A DNA stretch of 64,000 nt from Morganella morganii (GTDB lineage: Bacteria > Pseudomonadota > Gammaproteobacteria > Enterobacterales > Enterobacteriaceae): NCBI RefSeq assembly GCF_019242955.1, contig NZ_CP066129.1, positions 1,860,001-1,924,000 on the forward strand, given 5' to 3'. The position numbers and the translations under genes are program-made. Positions 7,377 through 17,045 of the stretch are shown piece after piece. Position 1 is the stretch's first letter; each line of letters starts with the position of its first letter. The notes below the pieces were generated by a model. It was given only the letters and a program-made list of their open reading frames with translations. It ran no database searches and was not told the origin of the DNA.

Positions 7377-7556
7377 CTATTTTACTTTCATTCCCGCCGC
7401 CGTCATTAATAAGCGGAAAAGTGATGAGACTGCAAACAGTGCCAGCACACTGCCTGCCCAGATAGCCAGCATCCAGGCGGTTTTTTTCCACCATGGCGCC
7501 GGTGCGGCAGGATCAGTGGTAGCCCTGGTCATGGGTGATTTTTCCTCTGAAGACAT
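7377..7556 (-). CDS. DUF2474 small subunit of cytochrome bd oxidase (CydX-like)
   Basis: A 59-residue frame at the end of the cydAB operon. After a polar N terminus comes PAPWWKKTAWMLAIWAGSVL and ALFAVSSLFRLLMTAAGMKVK, one membrane helix with the W(x)A(x)SVLAL...FRLLM pattern of DUF2474, the small protein found with CIO-type bd oxidases. It probably packs against subunit I like CydX. ATG 7556 has GGAG 6 nt upstream and lies 44 nt inside cydB in another frame; a second ATG at 7532 would shorten the overlap to 20 nt. A strong terminator follows. Confidence 0.82.
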   Translation of the reverse strand: MSSEEKSPMTRATTDPAAPAPWWKKTAWMLAIWAGSVLALFAVSSLFRLLMTAAGMKVK

Positions 7557-8520
7557 AGTAACTCCACCAGGTATATACCAGGATCACAGGTATGATGAAT
7601 AAAGCACCGACCAGCATAAAGCTCAGGCTTTCACCGGGGGCAGCGGCCATTTTGTAATCAATCACCGGCGGAATAATCATTGGCCAGATACTGATACCGA
7701 GTCCGGTGAAACCCAGAAAAACCAGACCGAGTGCCGCAAAAAACGGCGTGTAGTGCAGATGGCGGCTGACACTGCGGAACAGCGCAACGACACAGATAAG
7801 CACCAGCAGCGGCACCGGCAGGAAGAACAGAATATTCGGGAAACTGAACCAGCGTACCGCAATGGCGTCATGCGCCAGCGGCGTCCACAGGCTGATCACG
7901 GCCAGTACCGCCAGCATTACCAGCGTCAGCGGCTTCAGCACCTTATACATCTGCTGTTGTAAATGGCCTTCTGTTTTCATCACCAGCCAGCCGCAGCCGA
8001 GCAGGGCATACGCGATCACCAGACCGAAACCGCAGAACAGCGGGAACGGCGCCAGCCAGTCAAATGCACCGCCGGTAAAGGCACGGTTGGCGACCGGGAA
8101 GCCCTCAATAACGCTGCCGACAACTACGCCCTGGACAAAAGTGGCGATAACCGAGCTGATCAGAAACGCGCGATCCCAGAAATAACGGTGGTCTTCATCC
8201 GCTTTAAAACGGAACTCAAAGGCCACGCCGCGGAAAATCAGGGCCACCAGCATCAGTGTCAGCGGAATGGCGAGTGCATCCAGAATCACCGCATAGGCGA
8301 GCGGGAAAGCGCCGAACAGCGCGGCTCCCCCCAGCACCAGCCAGGTTTCGTTGCCGTCCCAGACCGGCGCAACACTGTTCATCATCAGATCCCGGTCAGC
8401 GTTGCTTTTCACAAAGGGATAGAGAATGCCGATGCCGAGGTCAAATCCGTCCATCACGATATACATCAGTGTGCTGAATATAATAATGACGAACCAAATC
8501 AGGGGTAAATCAATGCCCAT
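7513..8520 (-). CDS. cydB: Cytochrome bd ubiquinol oxidase subunit II (CIO type)
   Basis: 335-residue inner-membrane protein with about eight helices. It starts MGIDLPLIWFVIIIFSTLMY followed by DGFDLGIGILYPF, the hallmark of CydB/CioB. WDGNETWLVLGGAALFGAFP is also conserved. With CydA it forms the terminal oxidase that reduces oxygen with quinol. The length (335 rather than about 379) fits the cyanide-insensitive group. The ribosome site GGAGGTG lies 4 nt before ATG. It overlaps the end of cydA by 11 bp and the DUF2474 gene by 44 bp. The symbol cioB is equally apt. Confidence 0.92.
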   Translation of the reverse strand: MGIDLPLIWFVIIIFSTLMYIVMDGFDLGIGILYPFVKSNADRDLMMNSVAPVWDGNETWLVLGGAALFGAFPLAYAVILDALAIPLTLMLVALIFRGVAFEFRFKADEDHRYFWDRAFLISSVIATFVQGVVVGSVIEGFPVANRAFTGGAFDWLAPFPLFCGFGLVIAYALLGCGWLVMKTEGHLQQQMYKVLKPLTLVMLAVLAVISLWTPLAHDAIAVRWFSFPNILFFLPVPLLVLICVVALFRSVSRHLHYTPFFAALGLVFLGFTGLGISIWPMIIPPVIDYKMAAAPGESLSFMLVGALFIIPVILVYTWWSYYVFRGKITHDQGYH

Positions 8521-9850
8521 GAGACACCTCCGGCGCGATACCTTTGCGGATCAGCTTCATCATATAGATATAGCCAATGCCAAACACAGAACCATAAACA
8601 GCAAAGAAGATCAGCAGGCTGATACTCATATGCATATCACCATGTGCTGAGACAGCATCAGTCGTGCGCTGCAATCCGTAAACCACCCACGGCTGACGGC
8701 CGATTTCAGTTACAAACCAACCCGCCAGAATGGCAATCAGCCCGGACGGTGCCATCCATAACATAAAGCGCTGGAAAGGACGCGAATCATACAAACGCCC
8801 GCGGTAACGCAGCCACAGACTCAGGGCGGCAGCAAGGAGCATCAGCATGCCGAGGCCGACCATCACGCGGAATGACCAGAACACCGCAAACACGTTATCC
8901 GGTCTGTCTTCCGGCGGAAATTCAGTCAGTGCAGGTACCTGTTTATCAAGACTGTGTGTCAGGATCAGACTGGCCAGCCCCGGGATCTCCACGGCATAAC
9001 GGGTTTTTTCCTGTTCATTATCCGGAATCCCGAACAGGATCAGCGGTGTAGCTTCACCGGGTTTATTCTCCCAGTGACCCTCCATCGCCGCCACCTTAAC
9101 CGGCTGATATTTAAGGGTATTGATCCCGTGCGCATCACCAATCAGTGCCTGGAGCGGTGCGAGTACCACAATCAGCCACAATGACATGGAAAACATCTTT
9201 TTCATGGCTCCGGATTTATTGCCGCGCAGCAGATGCCAGGCCGCAGAGGCGGCAATAAAAAAGGCGGAGGCAAGAAATGCAGCGGTTGTCATATGCAGCA
9301 GGCGGTACGGGAACGACGGGTTGAAAATCACGGCAAACCAGTCCACCGGCACGACAACACCGTTGATTACCTCATGCCCCTGCGGGGTCTGCATCCAGCT
9401 GTTGGACGCCAGAATCCAGAAAGTGGACATCAGCGTGCCGAGTGCAACCATACAGGTGGCGAAATAGTGCAGCTTTTCACCGACACGGTTCCAGCCGAAC
9501 AGCATCACGCCGAGAAAACCGGCTTCCAGGAAGAACGCGGTCAGAACTTCATAGGTGAGCAGCGGACCGGTGATTGATCCTGCAAACTCAGAAAAGAAAC
9601 TCCAGTTGGTACCGAACTGATAGGCCATCACCAGACCGGAGACCACACCCATACCGAAATTCACGGCAAAGATGGCTGACCAGAAATGAAAGAGCTTTTT
9701 GTAATCCTCATTGCGGGTTTTCAGCCACATTCCCTCAAGCACCGCCAGAAATGACGCCAGACCGATGGTGATCGCAGGGAAAATGATATGAAACGACACA
9801 GTGAAGGCGAACTGAATTCGCGCAAGCTCAAGGGCACTTAACCCAAACAT
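8510..9850 (-). CDS. cydA: Cytochrome bd ubiquinol oxidase subunit I (CIO type, short Q-loop)
   Basis: 446-residue inner-membrane subunit carrying haems b558, b595 and d. Visible features: His near residue 21 in SFHIIFPA (high-spin haem ligand), MAYQFGTNWSFFSE, the His in YRLLHMTTAAF (b558 ligand) and GWFVTEIGRQPWVVYG before the last helices. E. coli CydA has about 522 residues; the shorter Q-loop here is typical of the CIO/CydAB-S subgroup, often less cyanide-sensitive. AGAGG lies before ATG 9850. It is first in the operon and divergent from the ydcR-like regulator. The symbol cioA would also fit. Confidence 0.92.
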   Translation of the reverse strand: MFGLSALELARIQFAFTVSFHIIFPAITIGLASFLAVLEGMWLKTRNEDYKKLFHFWSAIFAVNFGMGVVSGLVMAYQFGTNWSFFSEFAGSITGPLLTYEVLTAFFLEAGFLGVMLFGWNRVGEKLHYFATCMVALGTLMSTFWILASNSWMQTPQGHEVINGVVVPVDWFAVIFNPSFPYRLLHMTTAAFLASAFFIAASAAWHLLRGNKSGAMKKMFSMSLWLIVVLAPLQALIGDAHGINTLKYQPVKVAAMEGHWENKPGEATPLILFGIPDNEQEKTRYAVEIPGLASLILTHSLDKQVPALTEFPPEDRPDNVFAVFWSFRVMVGLGMLMLLAAALSLWLRYRGRLYDSRPFQRFMLWMAPSGLIAILAGWFVTEIGRQPWVVYGLQRTTDAVSAHGDMHMSISLLIFFAVYGSVFGIGYIYMMKLIRKGIAPEVSHGH

Positions 9851-9984
9851 AGTGACCTCTCGTTGTTATAGCTATGCAAATACTACGCAGATGAAATGTG
9901 TGGCACAGTACACCATGTGTTGCTAGACTATAATAGTGACAATTAATCATAATATGTATATAACAGTTATCCGGGGATTGCGTC

Positions 9985-11406
9985 ATGACACGCTATGAAC
10001 AGCTAGCAGAACAGATAAAACAACAGATAGAAGATGATATCTGGCAGGTCGGGGACAGACTTCCGTCCCTGCGTGAAAGTGCCAGACAGTCGGGGCTGAG
10101 TCTGATGACTGTCGTACAGTCGTATCAGTTACTGGAAAGTCAGGGCTGGGTGGTGGCGCGTCCGCAGTCCGGTTACTTTGTCGCCAAACGGGCACCGGCG
10201 TTTGCTCCGGCCAAAGGCGGCCTGGGTATGCATCTGAGTGAAAATGTGGAGATTAACGCATCACTGTTTGATGTGCTTCAGGCCTGCAAAGATCCTGCTA
10301 TCATCCCGTTTGGCTCTGCATTCCCTGACCCCTCGCTGCTGGTTCAGCCGAAGCTCTCCAAAGCGCTGGGCGCCGTAGCCCGCCGTATCGCTCCGCAAAG
10401 TGCGGTGGTCAATATGCCGCCGGGGAATGAAAAACTGCGGCGTAATATCTCCCGTCGCTATGCTGCGCAGGGTATCCATGTTTCACCGGATGATATTGTT
10501 ATCACCGCCGGGGCAATGGAATCTCTGTCACTGAGTTTACAGGCGGTCACCAAACCGGGTGACTGGGTGGTAATTGAATCCCCGGCATTTTACGGGGCAT
10601 TACAGGCGATTGAGCGTTTGCGCCTGAAAGCGGTGGCGATCAAAACTGACCCGCAGACCGGCATGGATCCTGATGCACTGGAAGACGTGGCCGGGCGCTA
10701 TGATATCAAAGCCTGCTGGCTGATGACCCACTTCCAGAACCCGCTCGGCGGCACAATGCCGCCGGAAAATAAACGGCGGCTGGTGGAGATCCTGACACGG
10801 CATGATATTGCGCTGATTGAGGATGACGTCTACAGCGAGCTCTGGTTTGGTAATGAAGCACCGCAGCCGGCGAAAAGCCTGGATAAAGACAACAATTTCT
10901 TCCACTGTTCCTCTTTTTCCAAATGTCTGGCACCGGGCTTCCGTGTCGGCTGGGTGGCGGCCGGAAAGCATGCGCGAAAAGTCCAGCAGTTACAGATGAT
11001 GAGTACCGTATCCGCCAGTATGCCGACACAGCAGGCCATTGCGGAATACCTCGGTCAGGGCGGTTATGACGCGCATCTGAAAAAACTGCGCCAGCAGCTG
11101 GAGCAGCGCCAGCACCGGATGCTGTATGCCATCAGTGAATATTTCCCGGAAGATGTGAAAGTGAACTGTCCGCAGGGCGGTTATTTTCTCTGGCTGGAAT
11201 TTGAACCGCCGTTTGATGCGGTCAAACTGTACCGGATGGCACTTAATGAGCAGATCAGCATAGCACCCGGCTCCATGTTTTCCACCAGCGACCAGTTTAA
11301 CCACGCTTTCCGCCTGAACTGTTCATTTGAATGGAATGACCGGCTGGATAACGCGATGAAAGTGCTGGGGCAGTTGTGCCATGTACTGAAGAAAACACAG
11401 GGATAA
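9985..11406 (+). CDS. MocR-type GntR/aminotransferase regulator, YdcR-like
   Basis: 473-residue fusion of an N-terminal winged helix (TRYEQLAEQIKQQIEDDIW, then GDRLPSLRESARQSGLSLMT, residues 1-66) and a fold-type I aminotransferase domain. The PLP-binding Lys is K313 in SSFSKCLAPGFRVGW; QNPLGGTMP and LIEDDVYSELWFG are the cofactor loops. MocR proteins use PLP chemistry to sense amino-acid or vitamin B6 metabolites. Similarity to E. coli YdcR is high along the whole chain, and its ligand is not known to me. It is divergent from cydA with a 134-bp gap; a link to the oxidase cannot be claimed. A terminator follows. Confidence 0.88.
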   Translation: MTRYEQLAEQIKQQIEDDIWQVGDRLPSLRESARQSGLSLMTVVQSYQLLESQGWVVARPQSGYFVAKRAPAFAPAKGGLGMHLSENVEINASLFDVLQACKDPAIIPFGSAFPDPSLLVQPKLSKALGAVARRIAPQSAVVNMPPGNEKLRRNISRRYAAQGIHVSPDDIVITAGAMESLSLSLQAVTKPGDWVVIESPAFYGALQAIERLRLKAVAIKTDPQTGMDPDALEDVAGRYDIKACWLMTHFQNPLGGTMPPENKRRLVEILTRHDIALIEDDVYSELWFGNEAPQPAKSLDKDNNFFHCSSFSKCLAPGFRVGWVAAGKHARKVQQLQMMSTVSASMPTQQAIAEYLGQGGYDAHLKKLRQQLEQRQHRMLYAISEYFPEDVKVNCPQGGYFLWLEFEPPFDAVKLYRMALNEQISIAPGSMFSTSDQFNHAFRLNCSFEWNDRLDNAMKVLGQLCHVLKKTQG

Positions 11407-11448
11407 GATAAAGCGGATTACTGCGGCATACAGAGAGACAAACATAAA

Positions 11449-11475
11449 AAAACGGGCACTGAAAGTGCCCGTTTT
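11449..11475 (+). terminator. Bidirectional terminator
   Basis: A perfect stem (11449-11460 with 11464-11475), GAA loop, A and T tails on both sides. It lies between the convergent ydcR-like and LysE genes. Confidence 0.9.
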
Positions 11476-11493
11476 GCCGAAAACAGATGCGGA

Positions 11494-12102
11494 TTAACTA
11501 AATGCCAGACTAACTGCGGCGGTGGCCAGTAATCCTCCGGCAACACCTTCACCGAGACGGCGGCGCTTGTCGTTGTATTCCCCTTTGCTCATCTGGCCGA
11601 AAATCAGAGCCACGCCACTGTAAACTATTGCACAGCTGGCGATATAGACACCAGATAACAGCAGGGACTGCATCGCGACACTTTCACTGCCGGAAATAAA
11701 GTTCGGCAGGATAGCAAAGTAGACCAGCAAGCCTTTCGGATTCAGGAAACTGGTGAAAAAACCTTTGGTAATGACAGATTTGGCCGCCGGTTGCATCGGC
11801 GGCATTTCGCTCTTGTGCATGGCGGACATCACCATGCGGACAGCCAGATAAGCAATATAGGCCACACCGAACCAGCGCATGCCGTTAAACAGAAGCGGGG
11901 ATGCCACAACAACGGCTGCCAGTCCGAATGCCGCCAGAACCGAATGCATCCCGTAGCCCAGCAGCACGCCCATATTGGCTTTCAGCGCCGCACGGGAACC
12001 GCTGGCAAGACCTTGCGACGAAACGAATAAAATATCGGGTCCGGGAGCAAATACAATGGGTAACACGGTTGCGCCAAACACCATCAATGTATTTATGACC
12101 AT
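11494..12102 (-). CDS. LysE/RhtB-family amino-acid exporter
   Basis: 202-residue inner-membrane protein with about six helices. The conserved N-terminal motif PGPDILFVSSQGLASGSRAA and the mid segment GFFTSFLNPKGLLVYFAILP are diagnostic of the LysE/RhtB translocators, which export amino acids such as threonine, homoserine or lysine. ATG 12102 has GGGGTG 5 nt upstream and is preferred over a TTG at 12120. It is divergent from an Lrp/AsnC regulator, the classic arrangement in which the regulator controls the exporter. The substrate cannot be read from the sequence. Confidence 0.9.
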   Translation of the reverse strand: MVINTLMVFGATVLPIVFAPGPDILFVSSQGLASGSRAALKANMGVLLGYGMHSVLAAFGLAAVVVASPLLFNGMRWFGVAYIAYLAVRMVMSAMHKSEMPPMQPAAKSVITKGFFTSFLNPKGLLVYFAILPNFISGSESVAMQSLLLSGVYIASCAIVYSGVALIFGQMSKGEYNDKRRRLGEGVAGGLLATAAVSLAFS

Positions 12103-12295
12103 ACGACACCCCAAGTTCAAAAATATATTAATAATTCACAATTTGTTGAATATTAAGAATTTAATTCAATTTTGTGACGTCCTGATTTGTTATGTGAATT
12201 ATACGGAGCTTTGCAGGAAATTAGGTTGTTAAATTGACCCGAAAAAACTATTCTTAGCAATATTATTGCGCAGAAGTCGTCAGAGGATGATTTAA

Positions 12296-12760
12296 ATGTC
12301 AATTGAACTGGACAAGATGGATCGGCGGATACTGGATCAGCTGCAACGTAACGGCAGAATACAAAATGTGGAGCTGGCACGCGAAGTCGGGCTCTCGCCG
12401 TCACCGTGTCTGAGACGGGTGCGGCGTCTGGAGGAAACCGGCGTTATCAGGCGCTATGCGGCGATTCTGGACGGCAGCAAGATAGGTGCGGGGCTGATGC
12501 TCTATGCCCGTATCTGGTTTAAGGGACAGGACGCACAGACGATCAATGATTTTGTCGCCGCCATTAATGAAATGCCGGAGATTGTCGAGTGTCACCTGAT
12601 GGCCGGTGAATGTGACGCCATGATCCGTATTGTGACCAAAGACCTGACCTCTTACCGGCGCTTCCATGCTGATCACCTGACACAAATACCCAGTATTCAA
12701 AGTGTTAAGACAGAAGTACCGATGGAAACCCTGAAGGTGACACACGCGTTACCCCTGTAA
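12296..12760 (+). CDS. Lrp/AsnC-family transcriptional regulator
   Basis: 154 residues with the full family layout: helix-turn-helix LDKMDRRILDQLQRNGRIQN through VGLSPSPCLRRVRRLEETGVIRRY (residues 5-56), then a RAM ligand/oligomer domain with HLMAGECDAMIRIVTKDL. Lrp-family octamers respond to amino acids. AGAGGA precedes ATG by a few bases. It is divergent from the LysE exporter gene over a 193-bp A/T-rich gap that should hold both promoters, so it is probably the local regulator of amino-acid export. It is not Lrp itself (different N terminus). Confidence 0.9.
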   Translation: MSIELDKMDRRILDQLQRNGRIQNVELAREVGLSPSPCLRRVRRLEETGVIRRYAAILDGSKIGAGLMLYARIWFKGQDAQTINDFVAAINEMPEIVECHLMAGECDAMIRIVTKDLTSYRRFHADHLTQIPSIQSVKTEVPMETLKVTHALPL

Positions 12761-13011
12761 ACTGTGAGGGTTGTCACGAAACGCAACAGAATTGTGCACT
12801 CAGGCAGATTATAAGCAACAGGATTGCGCTGCTATTTTGTGATGATGATCTTACTACCGGTACGCAACAGACATTATTCCTGATAGTCAAATTGACTGTA
12901 TTTATAAATAAATGAAGGATAATAGACTAATGGTATGAGATGACCGGGGTGGAAATTAAATGTGATAATGGTTACTATTCGCTTTTATTCAGGTGCAAAA
13001 GGTGAAATATC

Positions 13012-13857
13012 ATGCACGGTGGTAAAATGAATACATTGCTGCCCGGCGCGGATTCCTTTTTTTATTGCGGAAAAATGACACCGGATGCCGGACAATGGGT
13101 CAGCGAGCCGTTATGGAAAGGGCTGAAACTGGTTCTGATGATGAATGGTGAACTGGAATGTCAGCCGGATAATAAAAACAGTATTTCACTTTCCGGGGCT
13201 TCCTTATGTGTTATTACCAATAACCTTGATGAACAGGAAAGCCGTCAGCGCTTTTTACAGCAGGAAGACATCCGCTTTGTGTCAGTCTGTTTATCAGACA
13301 GTCTGATGGATGCATTTAAAATCGCACCACCGCCTTTATTAACAGCAGCGGTATCGGCCGGACCACAATTACTGTCCGGAAAAGCGGGAAATGTCTTAAC
13401 TGCACTGGGAAATCAGATTCTGAATAATCCGCTTGGCGGCGCGCCGGGTGAGATGTATCTGACAGGCAAAATTCTTGAATTATGCGCAATATCATTTGAG
13501 TACATTCAGCAAAATACCCGCACGCCCCATCATCCTAAACTGACGACAAATGATATACGGCGTTTGTATGATATCAGAGACTGTATTTTAGCCGATTTGG
13601 CCAATCCGCCGGGGGTATATCAGCTCAGCCGCCAATCCGGTCTGAATATGCGTAAACTCAGTTTTGGCTTTAAGCAGCTGTTCGGTTTGTCTGTCGCGTC
13701 ATTTATTCAGGAAGAGCGCTTACAATCAGCGCATCGCCTGCTGTGTGCCGGTGACAGACGGGTGTCTGCTGTTGCCTGGCAGGTCGGTTATTCACCGGCT
13801 GCATTTTCAACGGCTTTCCGCAGACGGTTCGGTTTTTCACCTAAAGATTTATGTTAG
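13012..13857 (+). CDS. AraC-family regulator, PchR-like
   Basis: 281 residues. The C-terminal third is an AraC/XylS DNA-binding domain: LANPPGVYQLSRQSGLNMRK as the first helix-turn-helix and RVSAVAWQVGYSPAAFSTAF followed by RRRFGFSPKDL as the second. The N-terminal part resembles PchR-type siderophore-sensing regulators. AAGGTG lies 7 nt before ATG 13012; ATG 13027 is an alternative. It stands just upstream of, and co-directional with, a TonB receptor, as PchR genes usually do, so it is probably an activator of siderophore uptake. A weak Fur-like match (13 of 19) at 12966-12984 may add iron control. Confidence 0.87.
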   Translation: MHGGKMNTLLPGADSFFYCGKMTPDAGQWVSEPLWKGLKLVLMMNGELECQPDNKNSISLSGASLCVITNNLDEQESRQRFLQQEDIRFVSVCLSDSLMDAFKIAPPPLLTAAVSAGPQLLSGKAGNVLTALGNQILNNPLGGAPGEMYLTGKILELCAISFEYIQQNTRTPHHPKLTTNDIRRLYDIRDCILADLANPPGVYQLSRQSGLNMRKLSFGFKQLFGLSVASFIQEERLQSAHRLLCAGDRRVSAVAWQVGYSPAAFSTAFRRRFGFSPKDLC

Positions 13858-13935
13858 TACAATCAAACAGATAGTATTTGTGATAAACAAATAGTCATAA
13901 CAGCGAAAGTCTCCCGCAGAAGATAAAACGGTAAA

Positions 13936-13954
13936 TGAGATACATTATCATTAC
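13936..13954. promoter_or_regulatory. Probable Fur box upstream of the TonB receptor
   Basis: On the minus strand 13 of 19 positions fit the Fur consensus, with an uninterrupted TAATGATAAT core. It lies about 33-51 bp before the receptor ATG. Iron repression of this cluster is the expected logic. Confidence 0.55.
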
Positions 13955-13986
13955 TGTATTCATTCTCTCTGCGGGTTCGTATTTCA

Positions 13987-16158
13987 ATGAAAAAATCTGT
14001 TCTTTATTATCCGGTTATCTCAGGTCGTGCATTTTCTCCGGTATGTATTGCTCTCCTGCCGCTGTTGTTTTCCTCAGTTGCCGCGTCTGAAACTCAGTCC
14101 GGCGAAAATAATGATGAAATAATCGTTACTGCCAAACCGGCACAATCACCCGCCGGTAAAATAGACGGTTATATTGCCACCCGCAGTGTCAGTGCAACAA
14201 AAACAGATACACCGCTTATTGAAACGCCACAGTCGGTCACGGTATTAACCCGCGATGAAATGACCGCGCATAATGCACAGTCTGTCAGTGAAGCATTGCG
14301 TTATACCGCCGGTGTTTTGCAGACAAACGATGCCGCATCTTCCCGTTTTGATAATTTAAGTATCCGCGGCTTTAATATTACCAGCACCGGGATGCTGAGA
14401 GACGGGCTGCGCAGCACAACGGCACAGGCATGGCCGAAAGCGGAACAATACGGGCTCGAACGTATTGATGTGATCCGCGGGCCTGCATCTGTATTATATG
14501 GTCAGAACTCACCCGGCGGTATTATTAATCAGGTAACAAAGCGCCCGTTATATAAACCCTTTCATGAAATTGAGGTACAGGGCGGTAATTATAACCGCAA
14601 ACAGATCCGGGGCGATTTAAGTGGTCCCGTGGGCGACAGTGACCATTATTTTTACCGGCTGACCGGGCTTGTCCGTAACAGTGATACGCAAATTGATCAT
14701 GTTAAAGATGACAAAGTCTATATCGCTCCCGCACTGACCTGGCTGGATGACGATACAACTCTGACTGTTTTGGCCGATTACTCGCATGATAAATTTGGTG
14801 CACCACGCCCGTTTTTACCTCTGGCAGGAACACTGTTACCCAATCCTGACGGTAAAGTGAATCCGAATGTTTTCCTCGATGAACCGGGGTTAAAAAATAA
14901 CCGTACACAGGCGTCACTGGGATATCAGTTAGATCATACCTTTAATGATACTTTTTCCGGGCACTCAGGTGCGCGGTTCAGCCACACTGACTTAAATACC
15001 AATATCGCTCAGGGGTTATATCTGTCACCGGATATGCGTACGCTTAACCGTGCGGCTTATCATTTTCGTATTAAAGGCGATGTGTTCAGCCTGGATAATA
15101 ATATAAAAGCAGACTGGTGGCTGAAAGATACGGAAATGACATCGCTGGCCGGTGTTGATTACCGCCATACACGGGAAGATTATGTACTGATGTCCGGGAA
15201 AGCGGCACCGATTGATATTTTCAATCCGGTTTACGGCGGTCAGTACGGGCCGGTGAATAATATGATGGCAAATACCCTTCAGACCAGTGATCAGGCGGGT
15301 ATTTATTTACAGCAGCAGGCAAAGTTTGATAACGGCATCATACTGGTTTTAAGCGGAAGAGAAGACTGGTCTGACAGCAAAACAAAAAACCGGAAAACAA
15401 ACAGCAGCAGCGATCAGCGTGACAGCAAATTTACCTATCGTACAGCAGCAATGTATCAGACAGATTTCGGGTTAGCGCCGTATGTCAGTTATTCAACCTC
15501 ATTTAATCCGCAGTTGGGTGTTAATTTTTACGGAGAAACCTATAAACCCGTAACAGCGAAACAAACGGAAGCCGGTCTTAAATATCAGCCGGAAAGCGGT
15601 GATATTAATGCCACACTGACGGTCTTTGAACTGACACAGCAAAATATGCTGACGACAGATCCTGATAATAATTTAAACAGTATTCAGACAGCTGAAGTCC
15701 GCTCCCGGGGTGTTGAAATTCAGGGAACCTATATGCCGGCGGAAGGACTGAATCTGACGGCAGCTTATACCTTTAATAAACTGAAAAATACCAAAACGAC
15801 CGATCCGGAAGAGAAAGGACAGCGTCCTGTCGGTTTACCGGAACATACGGCATCAGTATGGGCAGATTATACTATTCAGAAAGGGTACTTACAGGGATTA
15901 GGTTTTGCTGCGGGTGCCCGTTATACCGGGTCTTCACCGGTTAATAACGACGGCACTATTTCCAACCCGTCAAATACCTTATTTGATATGGCAGCACATT
16001 ATGATCTGGGCGGAATCAATGCTGATTTTAAAAACTGGCGTGCCGGTATTAATATCAATAACGTCACTGATAAAAAATATTACACCAGTTGCTCAGCCGG
16101 GGGATGTTCTGTCGGTTTTGACAGAACAATTATTGCGTCATTGCGCTATAACTGGTAA
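13987..16158 (+). CDS. TonB-dependent siderophore receptor
   Basis: 723-residue outer-membrane receptor. The signal peptide ends near ASETQ. The TonB box DEIIVTA is at residues 43-49, and the plug follows (IETPQSVTVLTRDEM, SIRGFNI, ERIDVIRGPASVLYGQNSPG). The barrel ends in the aromatic YNW. A late YTSCSAGGCSVG loop with two cysteines resembles FhuA/FoxA/FcuA-type receptors for hydroxamate siderophores; ligand assignment is inference. TonB-ExbBD would energise uptake. It starts a run of three tightly packed genes (gaps of 5 bp and a 4-bp overlap) with a PepSY protein and a binding protein. Confidence 0.93.
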   Translation: MKKSVLYYPVISGRAFSPVCIALLPLLFSSVAASETQSGENNDEIIVTAKPAQSPAGKIDGYIATRSVSATKTDTPLIETPQSVTVLTRDEMTAHNAQSVSEALRYTAGVLQTNDAASSRFDNLSIRGFNITSTGMLRDGLRSTTAQAWPKAEQYGLERIDVIRGPASVLYGQNSPGGIINQVTKRPLYKPFHEIEVQGGNYNRKQIRGDLSGPVGDSDHYFYRLTGLVRNSDTQIDHVKDDKVYIAPALTWLDDDTTLTVLADYSHDKFGAPRPFLPLAGTLLPNPDGKVNPNVFLDEPGLKNNRTQASLGYQLDHTFNDTFSGHSGARFSHTDLNTNIAQGLYLSPDMRTLNRAAYHFRIKGDVFSLDNNIKADWWLKDTEMTSLAGVDYRHTREDYVLMSGKAAPIDIFNPVYGGQYGPVNNMMANTLQTSDQAGIYLQQQAKFDNGIILVLSGREDWSDSKTKNRKTNSSSDQRDSKFTYRTAAMYQTDFGLAPYVSYSTSFNPQLGVNFYGETYKPVTAKQTEAGLKYQPESGDINATLTVFELTQQNMLTTDPDNNLNSIQTAEVRSRGVEIQGTYMPAEGLNLTAAYTFNKLKNTKTTDPEEKGQRPVGLPEHTASVWADYTIQKGYLQGLGFAAGARYTGSSPVNNDGTISNPSNTLFDMAAHYDLGGINADFKNWRAGININNVTDKKYYTSCSAGGCSVGFDRTIIASLRYNW

Positions 16159-16163
16159 TCGCA

Positions 16164-17045
16164 ATGACTCAGTACATAACACGTAAAAACTGGCTCAGGT
16201 TACATTTCTGGCCGGGAGTTATTGCCGGGTTCTTTATTTCACTGCTCGGAATATCTGGTGCGGTGTTATTAATGAAAAAACCGGTTCTGGAATGGGAAAT
16301 AGGTAAGGCGGTGCTTTATGCGCCGCCGGTAACCGGAACCGCTGTTTTTTTGCCGCCGGAAGTCTGGCGGCAGAATGCGCAGATGGCTTACCCTGAACTC
16401 ACCCGTGTGATGGGGGAAGCGGCGCCCGGAAGTGGCTTTATTCCGGCAACGAACGCAATGGTTTTTGGTTCCGTTTCTGATTCGGACAAACTGGGGATCG
16501 CCTTTATTGATCCGGTAACCGGCATACCGAAAGGGTTTATTATTTTTGATGACCTGATTTTTTCTCGGATTGTGTCTCTGCACCGGACTCTTTTATTACC
16601 GCCGGTTTCCGGCGGTTGGCTGGTATCATTATGCGGCATTATTCTGGCCCTCTCTGTTATCAGCGGGATTATTTTGTGGTGGCCGCGCAGAGGGTGGCGT
16701 CAGTTTATATCTGCGCTGTTTTTATTCCGCCCTGGATTACAGGGCGCGGCAAAGTGGCGGCAGTGGCATTACTTTTTTGCAGTCTATTTTTCTCTGCCGC
16801 TGTTATTGATCGCGGTTACCGGTATTTTTCTGGCACGGCCTGATATTTTGTCAGTCATACCTGAATATAAATTACTGATTACTCAGTTACACCGCAATAT
16901 AGGTATCGGAATGCCGGGCCTTATTATCGCATTTATTTCAGGAATATTACTGCCGCTGCTGTATATCAGCGGCATTGTTATCTGGTGGAAAAAAAGAAAA
17001 CATCGGCATAATTATACTTCTTCTGTCAACGGGAATACAAAATGA
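16164..17045 (+). CDS. PepSY-associated membrane protein, iron-uptake type (PiuB-like)
   Basis: 293 residues with four membrane helices. The first follows KNWLRLHFWPGVIAGFFISL (the conserved R..H...G pattern of the PepSY_TM family); the central periplasmic part is followed by SLHRTLLLPPVSGGWLV, GIILWWPRRGW, RQWHYFFAVYFSLPLLL and GIVIWWKKRK. Members sit beside siderophore receptors and are proposed to reduce or process iron-siderophores at the inner membrane; several His residues could bind haem or metal. It begins 5 bp after the receptor stop and overlaps the next gene by ATGA, indicating one transcript. Confidence 0.85.
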   Translation: MTQYITRKNWLRLHFWPGVIAGFFISLLGISGAVLLMKKPVLEWEIGKAVLYAPPVTGTAVFLPPEVWRQNAQMAYPELTRVMGEAAPGSGFIPATNAMVFGSVSDSDKLGIAFIDPVTGIPKGFIIFDDLIFSRIVSLHRTLLLPPVSGGWLVSLCGIILALSVISGIILWWPRRGWRQFISALFLFRPGLQGAAKWRQWHYFFAVYFSLPLLLIAVTGIFLARPDILSVIPEYKLLITQLHRNIGIGMPGLIIAFISGILLPLLYISGIVIWWKKRKHRHNYTSSVNGNTK

